64,000 bases of DNA from an uncultured Saprospirales bacterium (GCA_937864265.1 CALMIR010000069.1:1-64000); one strand, 5' to 3'. Numbered from the stretch's first letter, positions 1 through 9,085 are shown. The notes: generated by a model from the sequence alone, not told the origin. A program made the numbers and translations.

Positions 1-122
1 AATCTTTTTTTTGACCTACATATAAGCCTTTTTTATTTTTGTCGGGTCAAGTAGTATTTCATATAAAATGGTTTTCTGGTATAGATGCACATTTTGGCTA
101 AAGTGCATAAGGGGGCAAGAAG

Positions 123-202
123 GTTTCTGGTTTCTGGTTTCTGGCTAGAACCAGAAACAAAGCCTAGCTTTTGCCCAACTTGAAACTAGAAACCAGAAAC
201 TT
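123..202. repeat. Inverted arrays of a GTTTCTG heptamer
   Basis: Three tandem GTTTCTG units (123-143) are followed by CCAGAAAC (151-158) and by three reverse-complement heptads, GAAACTA, GAAACCA and GAAACTT (182-202). The two halves can pair, so the RNA would fold just downstream of the stop codon of the leftward OPT gene. It may serve as its terminator. Two other heptamer arrays lie in this window at 58268-58309 and 60818-60881. The rest of the left edge (1-122) shows nothing I can identify. Confidence 0.6.
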
Positions 203-221
203 AGCCCCGCTTAAAACCCGC

Positions 222-2276
222 TTATGCCTTCTCTTCCGACACGCCAATCCGGTACAATATCCAGCCCATAAAGGCAAAAAACAGCACCCCAAGTATCATA
301 AAGCCGCCGCTGCCCAGCAACGGTTCCAGCAGTTTTTCCTCCACATTCACCGTGGCTAGGGCATTGATTACGCCCACATTTACCGATAGGATGGCCACAA
401 TAACGCCTGCCAAAGCGCCGCCAGCCACCAATCCAGTAGCAAACAAATTGCCCTTGCCCAGTTCATCGTCCTCTACTTTCTTGCCTTTGCGCTCCTGCAC
501 CCAATTGACCAAACCTTTGATGGCACCGCCGATGAAAATGGGCAAGGTAGTGGAAAGGGGCAAGTACAAACCCACGGCAAAAGAAAGGGATTTCACCCCG
601 CACAATTCCACCGTGAGCGCGATGAAAACGCCTACCAGAACAAACTGCCAGTCCAGATTGAACGACAGCAAGCCTTTGATCAGGGTAGCCATAAGCGTAG
701 CCTGTGGTGCGGCGTATTTTTCACCGATGGCATGCTGAATACCTTGCGCCAGCAATTCCGGGGTTGGCGTATCCAGGTATTTGACCGTGAAACCGATGAC
801 GATGCTCGAAAAAATAGCGCCGATAAACAAAGCCAACTGTTGGTACTTAGGCGTAGCGCCAACGATGTAGCCCGTCTTTAAATCCTGACTGGTAGCACCG
901 GCATTGGCAGCAGCTACGCAGATCATACCACCCACCACCAATACCAATGGCTCAAAGGACAAGCCCGTCCAGCCCACTGTAATGAAAATGAGGGCAGTCC
1001 CCATAATCGTAGCAATCGTCATGCCAGAAATGGGGTTGTTGGAAGAGCCGATAATACCCACAATCCGGCTGGATACGGTCACAAAAAAGAAGCCAAAAAC
1101 GACGACCAATATACCGATCAATATTTTTGACAAAAACGAGTCGCCGGGAATCATCGGCAAAACAGACATGAGCACGATGAGTGCCAAGCTGCCCCAAAGT
1201 ACGATTTTCAAAGAAAGGTCATTCTCCGTGCGGCTGGTGGCCGTACCTTCAGTCCGGTTTTTGATAGAGCCCAGACTTTCCTTAAAGGAGCCAATAATGG
1301 TAGGTAAACTTTTCAGCAAGGTTATAAAACCACCGGCAGCAACCGCACCCGCACCGATTTGGCGCACATAAGCCCGGTATATGGCATCTGATGGGTCAGA
1401 AAAAGATTGGGTGGTCGGATCCCAGCCGCCAGCCCCACCGGCTGTCGCTAAATCGGCCAGGTAGCCCAATTTGATCAATTGCGCTGCAATAACGTCTGGT
1501 GGCACCAAGGTATTGAGCAATGGAATCAGTCCCAACCAGGCCAGTACGCCACCAGCGACCAGTACGCCGGAAATTTTAGGCCCAATGATATAGCCCACCC
1601 CCATGTATTCGGGCGTGATCTCCCCGCTCACGGTGGCAGCAGGCAGGTATTTATTCAACGCAGCCGTGCTATAGCTAGGCACTTCCGCGATAACGTGCAG
1701 CACTTTTTGCAAAATGGCATACAAAAAAGCAAAGCCTAGCCCCTGATAAGCCGTTTTGGCAAAACTGCCCCCTTTGTCGCCGGCTATCAAGACCGAGGCA
1801 CAGGCCGTTCCTTCGGGATAAGGCAGGGTGTCGTGTTCTTTGACTATCAGCGAACGGCGTAGGGGAATCATCATCAGGGTGCCCAAAATGCCGCCCAATA
1901 CAGCTAGTGTAAATATCGTCCAGTACCGAAAATACTGATCCCCGACAGCAGGGTCGGACAGGAATAAAAAGGCAGGCAGGGTAAATACAACACCCGCCGC
2001 GATGCTTTCACCCGCCGAACCAGTCGTTTGGATGATGTTGTTTTCGAGGATGGTGGTGCCAAAAAAGCGCTGCCCCAATGAAATGGCCAATACCGCAATA
2101 GGTATGGAAGCACTCACCGTTAGTCCGGCTTTCAACGCCAGATAAACCGTAGAAGCACCGAATATGATGCCGAATATCGAGCCCAAAACCAGGGCTTTGA
2201 CGGTGAATTCTTTGATGCTGCCATTAGAAGCAGGGATGTAAGGTTGAAAGGCTGGTTTGGGCTGCGGGTTCGCCAT
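222..2276 (-). CDS. OPT family oligopeptide transporter
   Basis: This is a 684-residue polytopic inner-membrane protein of the OPT (oligopeptide transporter/YSL-like) family, expected to import short peptides or metal-chelate compounds by proton symport. Hydrophobic segments cover almost the whole length. The N-terminal 'LKAGLTVSASIPIAVLAI' stretch, the 'TGSAGESIAAG' motif and the 'SQDLKTGYIVGATP' motif near residue 465 are typical of bacterial OPT proteins. The reading frame stays open to 2504, but I start at the ATG at 2276 (MANPQPKP...). The upstream 76 codons are not membrane-like, and they contain a strong palindrome at 2462-2487 that looks like a control site. The gene is divergent from pckG. 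The substrate cannot be told from sequence. Confidence 0.9.
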   Translation of the reverse strand: MANPQPKPAFQPYIPASNGSIKEFTVKALVLGSIFGIIFGASTVYLALKAGLTVSASIPIAVLAISLGQRFFGTTILENNIIQTTGSAGESIAAGVVFTLPAFLFLSDPAVGDQYFRYWTIFTLAVLGGILGTLMMIPLRRSLIVKEHDTLPYPEGTACASVLIAGDKGGSFAKTAYQGLGFAFLYAILQKVLHVIAEVPSYSTAALNKYLPAATVSGEITPEYMGVGYIIGPKISGVLVAGGVLAWLGLIPLLNTLVPPDVIAAQLIKLGYLADLATAGGAGGWDPTTQSFSDPSDAIYRAYVRQIGAGAVAAGGFITLLKSLPTIIGSFKESLGSIKNRTEGTATSRTENDLSLKIVLWGSLALIVLMSVLPMIPGDSFLSKILIGILVVVFGFFFVTVSSRIVGIIGSSNNPISGMTIATIMGTALIFITVGWTGLSFEPLVLVVGGMICVAAANAGATSQDLKTGYIVGATPKYQQLALFIGAIFSSIVIGFTVKYLDTPTPELLAQGIQHAIGEKYAAPQATLMATLIKGLLSFNLDWQFVLVGVFIALTVELCGVKSLSFAVGLYLPLSTTLPIFIGGAIKGLVNWVQERKGKKVEDDELGKGNLFATGLVAGGALAGVIVAILSVNVGVINALATVNVEEKLLEPLLGSGGFMILGVLFFAFMGWILYRIGVSEEKA

Positions 2277-2461
2277 ACGGATGTTGTTGCGTTTTGTTTT
2301 GAAAATTAAGGGTAAACCAGAAGTCTCAAAAAGAAGAACCGTTTTTGATTCACACGAGATCATTCCGGTTTCCCTTATAGGCAAATGTAAAAAATGTTTT
2401 TGAAATTGCTTTCTCTTCCAGTGTATAATATTGAGCGCCGCGATGCGCAAATAGCTCACCC

Positions 2462-2487
2462 TTATTTGTGCCATATGGTACAAATAA
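2462..2487. promoter_or_regulatory. 26-bp near-perfect palindrome, candidate operator
   Basis: The arms TTATTTGT (2462-2469) and ACAAATAA (2480-2487) surround a central CCATATGG (2471-2478). Only one symmetric pair, 2470/2479, fails to match. The site lies in the 376-bp gap between the divergent OPT and PEP carboxykinase genes, about 165 bp before the pckG ATG. Such symmetry fits a homodimeric regulator. The rest of the gap (2277-2652) shows no other element that I can support. Confidence 0.45.
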
Positions 2488-2652
2488 CAGCGCACTATAT
2501 TCATACCACGAGCAGAGCATGCTTTTTTAAACTAGCACAATTGGTAGCCATTATAGAAAAGCGGTGATAAATATCATTTGAAGTTGCTATTTTTCGGCAA
2601 ATTATCGTCCTGGCGAAATTATTTATTTTACAGCCAAATAAAACTCCAAGCT

Positions 2653-4518
2653 ATGTTTGAACAAAAAAACTTCCCTTTTCAGTCTCAAAGCAGTTCCATT
2701 TCGGAAGAAATTCAGGAATGGGTAACCAAAATGCGGGATTTCCTGAAACCCGATCAAGTCCATTGGTGCGATGGCTCGGAAGCAGAAAACCAGCACTTGC
2801 TCAACTTGCTAGTCGAAAAAGGAACTTTTATCCGATTGAATCCTGAAAAAAGGCCCAATAGCTATGCTTGCTTTAGCGATCCCAGCGACGTAGCTCGAGT
2901 GGAAGACCGCACCTTCATCAACAGCCGCAGAAGAGAGGATGCCGGCCCTACCAACAACTGGATGGATCCCAAGGAAATGAAAAACATCCTAGAAGACCTG
3001 ATGGCAGGCTGTATGCGCGGACGCACGCTGTATGTCATACCATTTTGTATGGGGCCGGTAGGATCTCCACTGTCCAGCTATGGCATCCAACTCACCGATT
3101 CAGAATACGTGGTGGTCAACATGCGCATTATGACCCGCATGGGTACAGCCATCATGGACAATATCAATGGCGGCGCTGAATTTGTCAAATGCGTCCATTC
3201 CGTAGGAGCACCGCTGGAGACAGGACAAGCGGATGTAAAATGGCCCTGCAATCCGACGGTCAAATACATCACCCACTTCCCGGAAGATCGACTCATCATT
3301 TCCTACGGCAGTGGTTATGGCGGTAATGCACTGCTGGGCAAAAAATGCTTCGCGCTCCGCATTGCTTCCTCCATGGCCAGAGAAGAAGGCTGGCTGGCCG
3401 AGCACATGCTCATCATGGGCGTGGAATCGCCAGAAGGAGAGAAATCTTATGTTTGTGCAGCATTCCCGAGTGCCTGTGGCAAGACCAATTTCGCTATGAT
3501 GATTCCTCCTGATGAACTATCCGGCTGGAAAATCACCACTGTCGGCGATGATATTGCCTGGATACACAAAGGAGAGGGCGGCAAATTGTACGCCATCAAT
3601 CCTGAGGCGGGCTACTTTGGCGTAGCACCGGGTACCAACTCCAAAACCAACCCCAACGCCATCATTTCCATCAGCAAAGACACCATTTTTACCAACGTAG
3701 CCATTACACCCGATGGCGATGTGTGGTGGGAAGGGCTGACCAAAGAAGCGCCAGCCAACCTGATAGACTGGCACGGAGAAGCCTGGGATCCTGCAAGTGG
3801 CAAACCGGCTGCCCACCCCAATGCGCGTTTTACAGCTCCGGCCTATCAGAATCCGGCCATCGACCCCGAATGGGAAAACCCACAAGGGGTGCCGATCGCT
3901 GCGTTCATATTTGGTGGCCGTCGCAGTTCCACCGTACCTTTGGTGTATCAGGCCTTCAACTGGAATTTTGGCGTCTATCTGGCAGCAACGATGGGTTCAG
4001 AAATGACGGCGGCTGCTTTTGGCAATATCGGCCAGGTACGCCGCGATCCATTTGCCATGCTGCCCTTTATGGGCTACCACATGAGCGATTATTTCACCCA
4101 TTGGCTACAGTTTGGAAGAGATTTGCCCAATCCACCCCGTATCTTCGGGGTCAACTGGTTTCGCAAAGACGAGGATGGCCAATTCTTGTGGCCGGGCTTT
4201 GGCGAAAACATGCGGGTTCTGAAATGGATCATCAGCCGGGCAAAAGGCCGGGTATCGGCAGTTGAAAGCCCTATAGGCTGGATGCCCCGCTACAAGGACA
4301 TGGACTGGAGCGGCCTGAAGGATTTTTCCATCGAAGATTTTGAAAAAATCATGATCGTCGATCGCGAAGATTGGAAAAAGGAAATCATGAGCCATGAAGA
4401 ATTATTCGCCAGAGGCTATGACAAATTGCCCAAGGAGTTTTTGTTCATGCGCGAGTTATTGCTTTCTGCCCTGTGGCGCTCTCCTGAACAATGGGGGCTG
4501 GAACCAGAGCGGGTTTGA
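2653..4518 (+). CDS. pckG: Phosphoenolpyruvate carboxykinase (GTP)
   Basis: This 621-residue cytosolic enzyme decarboxylates and phosphorylates oxaloacetate to phosphoenolpyruvate with GTP, the entry step of gluconeogenesis. The GTP-type P-loop with its reactive cysteine is present (PSACGKTN, with C275 and K277), followed by the metal-binding 'TVGDDIAWI' and, near the C-terminus, '[21 protein letters not shown]', here given as GVNWFRKD and FLWPGFGEN. The length matches the GTP family, not the ATP family of about 540 residues. The frame is open from 2578, but the ATG at 2653 (MFEQKNFPF) gives the normal N-terminus. Its product feeds hexose phosphate formation, consistent with glgA-glgC a few kilobases away. 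The gene ends at a hairpin shared with the convergent DUF2252 gene. Confidence 0.96.
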   Translation: MFEQKNFPFQSQSSSISEEIQEWVTKMRDFLKPDQVHWCDGSEAENQHLLNLLVEKGTFIRLNPEKRPNSYACFSDPSDVARVEDRTFINSRRREDAGPTNNWMDPKEMKNILEDLMAGCMRGRTLYVIPFCMGPVGSPLSSYGIQLTDSEYVVVNMRIMTRMGTAIMDNINGGAEFVKCVHSVGAPLETGQADVKWPCNPTVKYITHFPEDRLIISYGSGYGGNALLGKKCFALRIASSMAREEGWLAEHMLIMGVESPEGEKSYVCAAFPSACGKTNFAMMIPPDELSGWKITTVGDDIAWIHKGEGGKLYAINPEAGYFGVAPGTNSKTNPNAIISISKDTIFTNVAITPDGDVWWEGLTKEAPANLIDWHGEAWDPASGKPAAHPNARFTAPAYQNPAIDPEWENPQGVPIAAFIFGGRRSSTVPLVYQAFNWNFGVYLAATMGSEMTAAAFGNIGQVRRDPFAMLPFMGYHMSDYFTHWLQFGRDLPNPPRIFGVNWFRKDEDGQFLWPGFGENMRVLKWIISRAKGRVSAVESPIGWMPRYKDMDWSGLKDFSIEDFEKIMIVDREDWKKEIMSHEELFARGYDKLPKEFLFMRELLLSALWRSPEQWGLEPERV

Positions 4519-4540
4519 GTTTTAGGATAGGAAAAGGTTT

Positions 4541-4596
4541 AGACGCTATTGACACGAATAGTAATCACAAATGATCACTATTCGTGTCATTCGTCT
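4541..4596. terminator. Bidirectional hairpin between convergent genes
   Basis: A 12-bp perfect stem, GACACGAATAGT (4551-4562) with ACTATTCGTGTC (4577-4588), has a 14-nt loop. A second outer pairing, AGACG (4541-4545) with CGTCT (4592-4596), extends it. It sits between the stop codons of pckG (+) and the DUF2252 gene (-), where a shared terminator is expected. No long T-tract follows on either side. Confidence 0.65.
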
Positions 4597-4639
4597 TGAC
4601 AGGTACGCCGTTTACAAGGTATCGCCGTTTATGTCCATG

Positions 4640-5968
4640 CTATAAGCCAGGGATTAGGCGGTTGCGAAAAGCATCGACAAACAAACGGTGGTCATTGCGA
4701 ACGCACTCGGCATAGCTTTCGCTAAAACGGACGATATAATCCACAAAATCAGACTCTCTACCATTCAAAACTTCATAGATGGCATCCTCCGTAGAGTAAT
4801 CAATAAGCGTTTGGTCGCTGTCTTCGTCGGAAACGCAATGAATTTTGGCAATGCAGCGGCTCAAGTAATCCACCACTTGTAAAATATCGTCCATATCGTT
4901 GATATCGCCCCAATCCAGGTCGGCAGTATAAGGTGAAATTTCGGTGACGAACATGCCCACGCCGTCTAAATTAGTATAGCCCAAGAAAGGATCGGCGTTG
5001 ACCTGTAAGGCTCGCTGGGAAGTGGCCGTGCGGTGACCTTCATGTTTGAAGTAATTGGCTACGCTCGGATCGTTGACGTACTTAGAAGCAGCAGAAGGCA
5101 ATGCTACCTTCATGGATATGAGGATGTCGTTTTCCAGGGCTTCGGTTTCCCCTTCCAGCAGCACACTGATGATCAATAAGCCAGCAGAACCAATGCCTAG
5201 CCCTTTGCGCCGCGCTATGTCTTTAATGCTGTAAGTCAAAGAAGAGCGCCTTTTTCGTTTTGGAATGGTTTCAAAATATTCCATCAAGGCCGCTTTGACA
5301 TTCATTTTTTCGGCATCGGTCAGTTGAATGAAATTGTAGTTGTTTTTAAACTGCCGATCTCCCTCAACGATGTCGGTTTCATAATCGAGCAATCCGACTC
5401 GAGTGCGCTGCCTTCCATTGCGCAAAACTTCCAATATGGCACCTTCCGCATTAGATGTGTTGAGTACAAAATTCCGATCCTGCGATGTGGCAAATCGGGA
5501 AATCTGCCGGGCATAACCCTGGGCAGCCACCGTTAAGATGTGGCGAATTTCATTGTCTGATAATGCTTTCTGATAGCCAATCAGTGCCAGACTGGCACAA
5601 AAGCGTTTCACATCCCAAGTGAATGGCGCAACGGTGGCTTCATCGAAATCGTTGACATCAAAAACCAATACACCTGCACCATTCATATAAGTACCGAAGT
5701 TTTCAGCATGAAGGTCGCCCTGAATCCAGACCCGGCTTGTTTTTTCGTTCAGAAAGGGGTCTTGCTCCTGGCTGACATCTGCATAAAACAGCGCTGCAGA
5801 GCCGCGGTAAAAAGCGAAAGCCGACTCTGCCATCTTGCGGAATTTACCGCGCCAGGCTGAAGTGTCGCCGGAAATGAGGTCGGCATAGTTGTCGGTGAAA
5901 GATTTGATGATAAAGGCTTGGCGTTCATCAGGGCTTTGCTGCCTGATTTTTTCTGAAATGGTTTGCAT
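4640..5968 (-). CDS. DUF2252 family protein
   Basis: This 442-residue soluble protein matches the DUF2252 family by its conserved core: a 'GDLHAENFG' motif at residues 84-92, followed by 'VFDVNDFDEA' at 102-111 and 'TWDVKRFCASL' soon after. The biochemical role of the family is unknown to me. The spacing of GDLHxxN and a following D-x-N-D-F-D resembles the catalytic loop and metal-binding aspartate of aminoglycoside phosphotransferase-like kinases, so a kinase-type activity is possible. That is an inference. There is no signal peptide or membrane segment. The start is the ATG at 5968. The gene stands alone, convergent with pckG and preceded by a 243-bp gap that holds an inverted repeat. Confidence 0.85.
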   Translation of the reverse strand: MQTISEKIRQQSPDERQAFIIKSFTDNYADLISGDTSAWRGKFRKMAESAFAFYRGSAALFYADVSQEQDPFLNEKTSRVWIQGDLHAENFGTYMNGAGVLVFDVNDFDEATVAPFTWDVKRFCASLALIGYQKALSDNEIRHILTVAAQGYARQISRFATSQDRNFVLNTSNAEGAILEVLRNGRQRTRVGLLDYETDIVEGDRQFKNNYNFIQLTDAEKMNVKAALMEYFETIPKRKRRSSLTYSIKDIARRKGLGIGSAGLLIISVLLEGETEALENDILISMKVALPSAASKYVNDPSVANYFKHEGHRTATSQRALQVNADPFLGYTNLDGVGMFVTEISPYTADLDWGDINDMDDILQVVDYLSRCIAKIHCVSDEDSDQTLIDYSTEDAIYEVLNGRESDFVDYIVRFSESYAECVRNDHRLFVDAFRNRLIPGL

Positions 5969-6102
5969 TGTTATTTATTTGTTTAAGTTCCCCCTGACTT
6001 TGGCCATAGCCTGATAGTTACCCGCTGCTTCTATGTCTAATACTTTCTTTTTACTACCCCCTGCCAAATTGCTGCGAAGCTACGAATAGCAAGACAATTA
6101 AA

Positions 6103-6129
6103 CAAAATAAATATATAATTCTTTGACAA
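6103..6129 (-). promoter_or_regulatory. Possible Bacteroidota-type promoter for the DUF2252 gene
   Basis: Read on the minus strand, TTG (6129-6127) is followed after 17 nt by TATTTTG (6109-6103). This resembles the Bacteroidota -33 TTTG / -7 TAnnTTTG pattern with one T missing. It lies about 135 bp upstream of the start codon. AT-rich DNA makes chance matches likely. Confidence 0.25.
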
Positions 6130-6197
6130 TTCGAGGTGAGGTCTTCGCTAATGGATGAAGTACAGCAAAAAAGTTACTTGCTCGATTTGTCAAAGAA
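6119..6197. repeat. 17-bp inverted repeat around a 45-bp centre
   Basis: The arms at 6119-6135 and 6181-6197 are reverse complements at 16 of 17 positions and contain TTCTTTGACAA and TTGTCAAAGAA. The right arm lies 15 nt downstream of the stop codon of the small membrane protein gene (6212, minus strand). A transcript-end stem-loop and a pair of protein-binding sites are both possible. Confidence 0.55.
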
Positions 6198-6211
6198 CTA
6201 CAAAGCAGTAG

Positions 6212-6415
6212 TTACACCTCGATCACGCGTCGGCGCTGATTGATGGATTGCACCACTTTAATACCTGCAAAAAAGAACAGTAAACCCAATACAGTGAATG
6301 CCCAAGGGTCAACACCTAATATTGAGGTCTTTTCAAATATCCCTAATATACCAGCAACCAGGGCTGGTGTTCCAATGAATAATAGGATCACTGAAACGAA
6401 TTTCTTGATTTCCAT
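6212..6415 (-). CDS. Small membrane protein of unknown function
   Basis: This 67-residue protein has two hydrophobic segments (about residues 6-26 and 36-55) joined by a short polar loop, and a basic tail (NQRRRVIEV). That suggests a two-span inner-membrane hairpin protein with cytoplasmic ends. I do not recognise the family. It is codirectional with, and 73 bp downstream of, the ECF sigma factor gene, so the two may be cotranscribed. Small membrane partners often sit next to ECF sigma factors, but this one lacks an extended cytoplasmic domain that would mark an anti-sigma factor. Confidence 0.6.
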   Translation of the reverse strand: MEIKKFVSVILLFIGTPALVAGILGIFEKTSILGVDPWAFTVLGLLFFFAGIKVVQSINQRRRVIEV

Positions 6416-6488
6416 AGTTGTACGAATAATGGTGAAAAAAAACTAGGGGCTCATTTTTGCCAAAGGGCAAACGACTATTTCTGCCCCA

Positions 6489-7013
6489 TCAGGCGTGGGC
6501 GGCCTCGTATAAGGCAGGATGAGCAGCAATGGCTTTTTGAAGGTTTTGTCTAGCTGAATGGATGCGGCTTTTTACGGTGCCAATCGGAATATCCAGTTCC
6601 TCTGCGATTTCCCAATATTGATAACCTTGGAAGTGCAATAAGAAAGGAATACGATAGGTATCTGAAAGCTGGCCTAAAAAGGCGAACAATTCAGTAGCCA
6701 TCAATTCAGCATCCGCTTCAGCTTCTGTTGCTTTGTTTTCAATCGCATACAGGAATTCTTCAATCGGCGACTCCACCGTATTCCTTGTCTTACTCTTGCG
6801 GTATGCATTAATAAAGGTATTGCGCATGATGGTAGTCATCCAAGCTTTAAAATTGGTACCGAGTTGAAAGCGTTCTTTGTGTTGGTAAGCTTTACATGCT
6901 GTTTCCTGTAGTAAATCCTTGGCATCGTCCATATTGCGGGTGAGGCGCATCGCAAACGCAAACAATAGGTCAGACAATTGATGGTATTTGTTCTGAAATT
7001 CTGCACTATTCAT
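6489..7013 (-). CDS. ECF-type RNA polymerase sigma factor
   Basis: This is a 174-residue sigma-70 family protein with only regions 2 and 4, hence extracytoplasmic-function class. Region 2 spans about residues 15-80 and includes 'AKDLLQETACKAYQ' and 'NFKAWMTTIMRNTFINAYRK', the core-binding and -10 recognition helices. Region 4 spans about 110-165, with 'YQYWEIAEELDIPIGTVKSR' as the -35-binding helix-turn-helix. It would direct RNA polymerase to a regulon not visible here. No typical anti-sigma gene follows; only a 67-residue membrane protein is downstream. The divergent gene is thioredoxin-like. The 333-bp divergent gap (7014-7346) is AT-rich and shows nothing else I can support. Confidence 0.92.
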   Translation of the reverse strand: MNSAEFQNKYHQLSDLLFAFAMRLTRNMDDAKDLLQETACKAYQHKERFQLGTNFKAWMTTIMRNTFINAYRKSKTRNTVESPIEEFLYAIENKATEAEADAELMATELFAFLGQLSDTYRIPFLLHFQGYQYWEIAEELDIPIGTVKSRIHSARQNLQKAIAAHPALYEAAHA

Positions 7014-7346
7014 GGCTTTAAGTATTTTGGTTTGAGTTAATGTAGATTGTTTCCCCTAAAATAAGCCAACTATCGTGCCAAAGTTTTAAAAAACTGATTA
7101 TCAAATATTTACAAAAAAATACAAAATTTATTTTGATGATATTTAATCAAAATACTGAAATAAAAAAAAGGCAAGGTTCATTAAAAAAAGCATGAGGTGT
7201 GAAATCTTAAATATTTTTTCTAAAAAAAGCACCTATCACCAAACACCTCGACTGCAATAACGTTTCAATTGAGGTAAGTAATTTTTAAACCATTCCACAG
7301 TACATTATTTCGGTATAATGTCAGGAAACAAAACGCCCCTGTTGTT

Positions 7347-7658
7347 TTGGAAAATTTAAGCTTAGAAGCATTATTAGATCTGAGTCTTAAAAAACCAATT
7401 GTAGCCTATTTCATTGTAGAATGGCTGGGTATGTGTTTTGTCCTGGATACTTACATGAAAGAAATGGAAGCATCCTGGCAGGAACAGGTATCCTTTCACA
7501 GGTTTGACACGGATCTACTGGACGATTGGAAAGATAAATTTTCTATCCAAAATTTACCCACAACTTTATTGATAAGAAATGGCGAGATAGTTTACCAATT
7601 TGAAGGCGTTAGAAGCAAATCACTGATCGAATCCAATATCAGAGATTATTTGGGCTAA
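7347..7658 (+). CDS. Thioredoxin-fold protein lacking one active-site cysteine
   Basis: This is a protein of about 103 residues with the thioredoxin layout: an N-terminal helix, strand 'PIVAYFIVEW', an active-site position reading W-L-G-M-C (W26 to C30) where thioredoxins have W-C-G-P-C, then 'VSFHRFDTD' and the cis-proline loop 'NLPTTLLI'. Because the first cysteine is replaced by leucine, ordinary dithiol-disulphide exchange is not possible. A structural, chaperone-like or monothiol role is more likely. No ATG is in frame, and the first usable start is TTG at 7347, so the true N-terminus is uncertain. No signal peptide is visible, so a cytoplasmic location is expected. Confidence 0.7.
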   Translation: MENLSLEALLDLSLKKPIVAYFIVEWLGMCFVLDTYMKEMEASWQEQVSFHRFDTDLLDDWKDKFSIQNLPTTLLIRNGEIVYQFEGVRSKSLIESNIRDYLG

Positions 7659-7810
7659 GACACTGCGCTAGCCTAAGTATCCTGCCCGCTTCCTTAGCTG
7701 CGAAGGGGTGAAGTTGCTGCGCCCTCACCATTCCGAAGCTGATTTATTGCATTGCTCCAGCTGTTTTCTATTGAAACGGAATGGCTTTTATTCACCTAAG
7801 TACTAGAGCC

Positions 7811-8866
7811 ATGATCGAAATCAAAGTTTCAAGCCCCGATGTAATGGGTATTATGAACGCCCTTTCCGGTCATTTGAATGTACCTATCCAAGAAGATTGT
7901 CAAAAAAGTACGGTATCCATTCCGCACCTTGTTGGAGAAGGTGAGATCAGTGCTTTCCAATTCCAGAATGGCTTGGAAATACTCATCCTTCAGTGCATCC
8001 TGAATGAAGGTTTAAAAATTAGTTTCCCCAAAAACAACCCACATCCCTTGAACCTGCATTTTTGTAAAGCAGGAAAATTCGAACATCATCTACACAATGA
8101 TTCTTTGTTCTATCAACTCAACTCACTGTCGGTATCCATCTCATCAAACCCTGCAAGCAGCTCGCAGTATTGTCTATTTCCAAAAGGTAAGGAGTTGGTA
8201 CATCTCCATGTCATCATCCATCGCCACTTGTACCTCAGTAAAATAGAATGCGATTTGGAATATTTGCCAAAAGCTATAGCCGAGGTATTTAGAGATGCTC
8301 AAGCACAGCGCCACTTTTTGTACCAGAGTGATTATAGCATGGATGTAGCTGGCTGCATGCAGGACATACTGAATGAACAATATGAGGGATTGATTCAAGC
8401 TTCTTTCGTAGAGTCTAAAGTATTGGAATTGCTGTCTTTGCAATTGCACCAATACACCGAAGAAACAGATCCCGTTAAAAGTGCGAGTACCTTGCGACAG
8501 TGTGATTTGAATGCCATTCTCGCAGCGCGGGATATACTGCTACAAGACCTGGACAACGCCCCTATTATTGTTGAATTGTCGAAAAAAGTGGGCATCAACC
8601 AGCAAAAGCTCAAGCAAGGTTTTAAAGCGGTTTTTGGCGAATCTATCTACAAGTATTTGCAGAAAGCACGCTTGGAAACGGCTAAAATACTGATAGAAGA
8701 TGGTGGTTTGCCAGTTGGCGATGCGGCTTCAAAGGTAGGCTATACCAATAAAAGCCACTTTGCCCGACAATTTAAACGACAATACGGCTTATTGCCTAGT
8801 GCGCTAACTAGAAAAGCCCTTCCTTCCAAAAAGACATCTTCGAGGACTTTGGAAAGCGTCTATTAG
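7811..8866 (+). CDS. AraC family transcriptional regulator
   Basis: This 351-residue regulator has a C-terminal AraC/XylS DNA-binding domain of about 100 residues with two helix-turn-helix motifs. The first lies around 'IIVELSKKVGINQQKLKQGF' and the second in 'VGDAASKVGYTNKSHFARQF', followed by the conserved 'KRQYGLLPS'. The N-terminal 240 residues resemble no ligand-binding domain that I recognise. An ATG at 7781 is also in frame, but the ATG at 7811 gives the more natural MIEIKVSS start. No target gene is obvious beside it. The nearest downstream genes are glgA and glgC, across a 557-bp gap with repeated motifs. A strong terminator follows the gene. Confidence 0.88.
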   Translation: MIEIKVSSPDVMGIMNALSGHLNVPIQEDCQKSTVSIPHLVGEGEISAFQFQNGLEILILQCILNEGLKISFPKNNPHPLNLHFCKAGKFEHHLHNDSLFYQLNSLSVSISSNPASSSQYCLFPKGKELVHLHVIIHRHLYLSKIECDLEYLPKAIAEVFRDAQAQRHFLYQSDYSMDVAGCMQDILNEQYEGLIQASFVESKVLELLSLQLHQYTEETDPVKSASTLRQCDLNAILAARDILLQDLDNAPIIVELSKKVGINQQKLKQGFKAVFGESIYKYLQKARLETAKILIEDGGLPVGDAASKVGYTNKSHFARQFKRQYGLLPSALTRKALPSKKTSSRTLESVY

Positions 8867-8946
8867 CTCCATTTTCTTCCAATCGGGGCATTCATGCTTC
8901 CAATTGGACTACCCCTTGCCCTGATGAGTACCGTATTTTTGCAGCC

Positions 8947-8962
8947 GTTCACAATTGTGAAC
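8947..8962. promoter_or_regulatory. 16-bp perfect palindrome
   Basis: GTTCACAATTGTGAAC reads the same on both strands. It lies between the AraC gene and its terminator-like hairpin, so it could be an operator or part of the 3' end structure. Confidence 0.35.
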
Positions 8963-8977
8963 CTAGGGGCTCATTCA

Positions 8978-9012
8978 GTGGCAGCCGCTATTTGACCATA
9001 GCTGGCTGCCAC
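8978..9012 (+). terminator. Intrinsic terminator after the AraC regulator gene
   Basis: GTGGCAGCC (8978-8986) pairs with GGCTGCCAC (9004-9012). An inner GCTA/TAGC pairing and a single bulge extend the stem, which is followed by ATTTT. It lies 112 bp after the regulator stop codon. Confidence 0.6.
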
Positions 9013-9085
9013 ATTTTCAATATTCACCTGTTCCTATGCTCAGATTTAATAGCCAGAGCCGTTTTTACTGCTTTGGCTATTACTA

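Noticed and set aside
123..202. CRISPR-like direct repeats
   Set aside because: The units are only 7 bp, contiguous without spacers and inverted halfway, which excludes a CRISPR array.
904..1371. 155-codon frame opposite the OPT transporter gene
   Set aside because: It is the antisense shadow of a membrane protein gene, with biased composition and no independent signal.
3723..4265. 180-codon frame on the + strand inside pckG
   Set aside because: It lies wholly within a well-supported gene in another frame and has no family resemblance.
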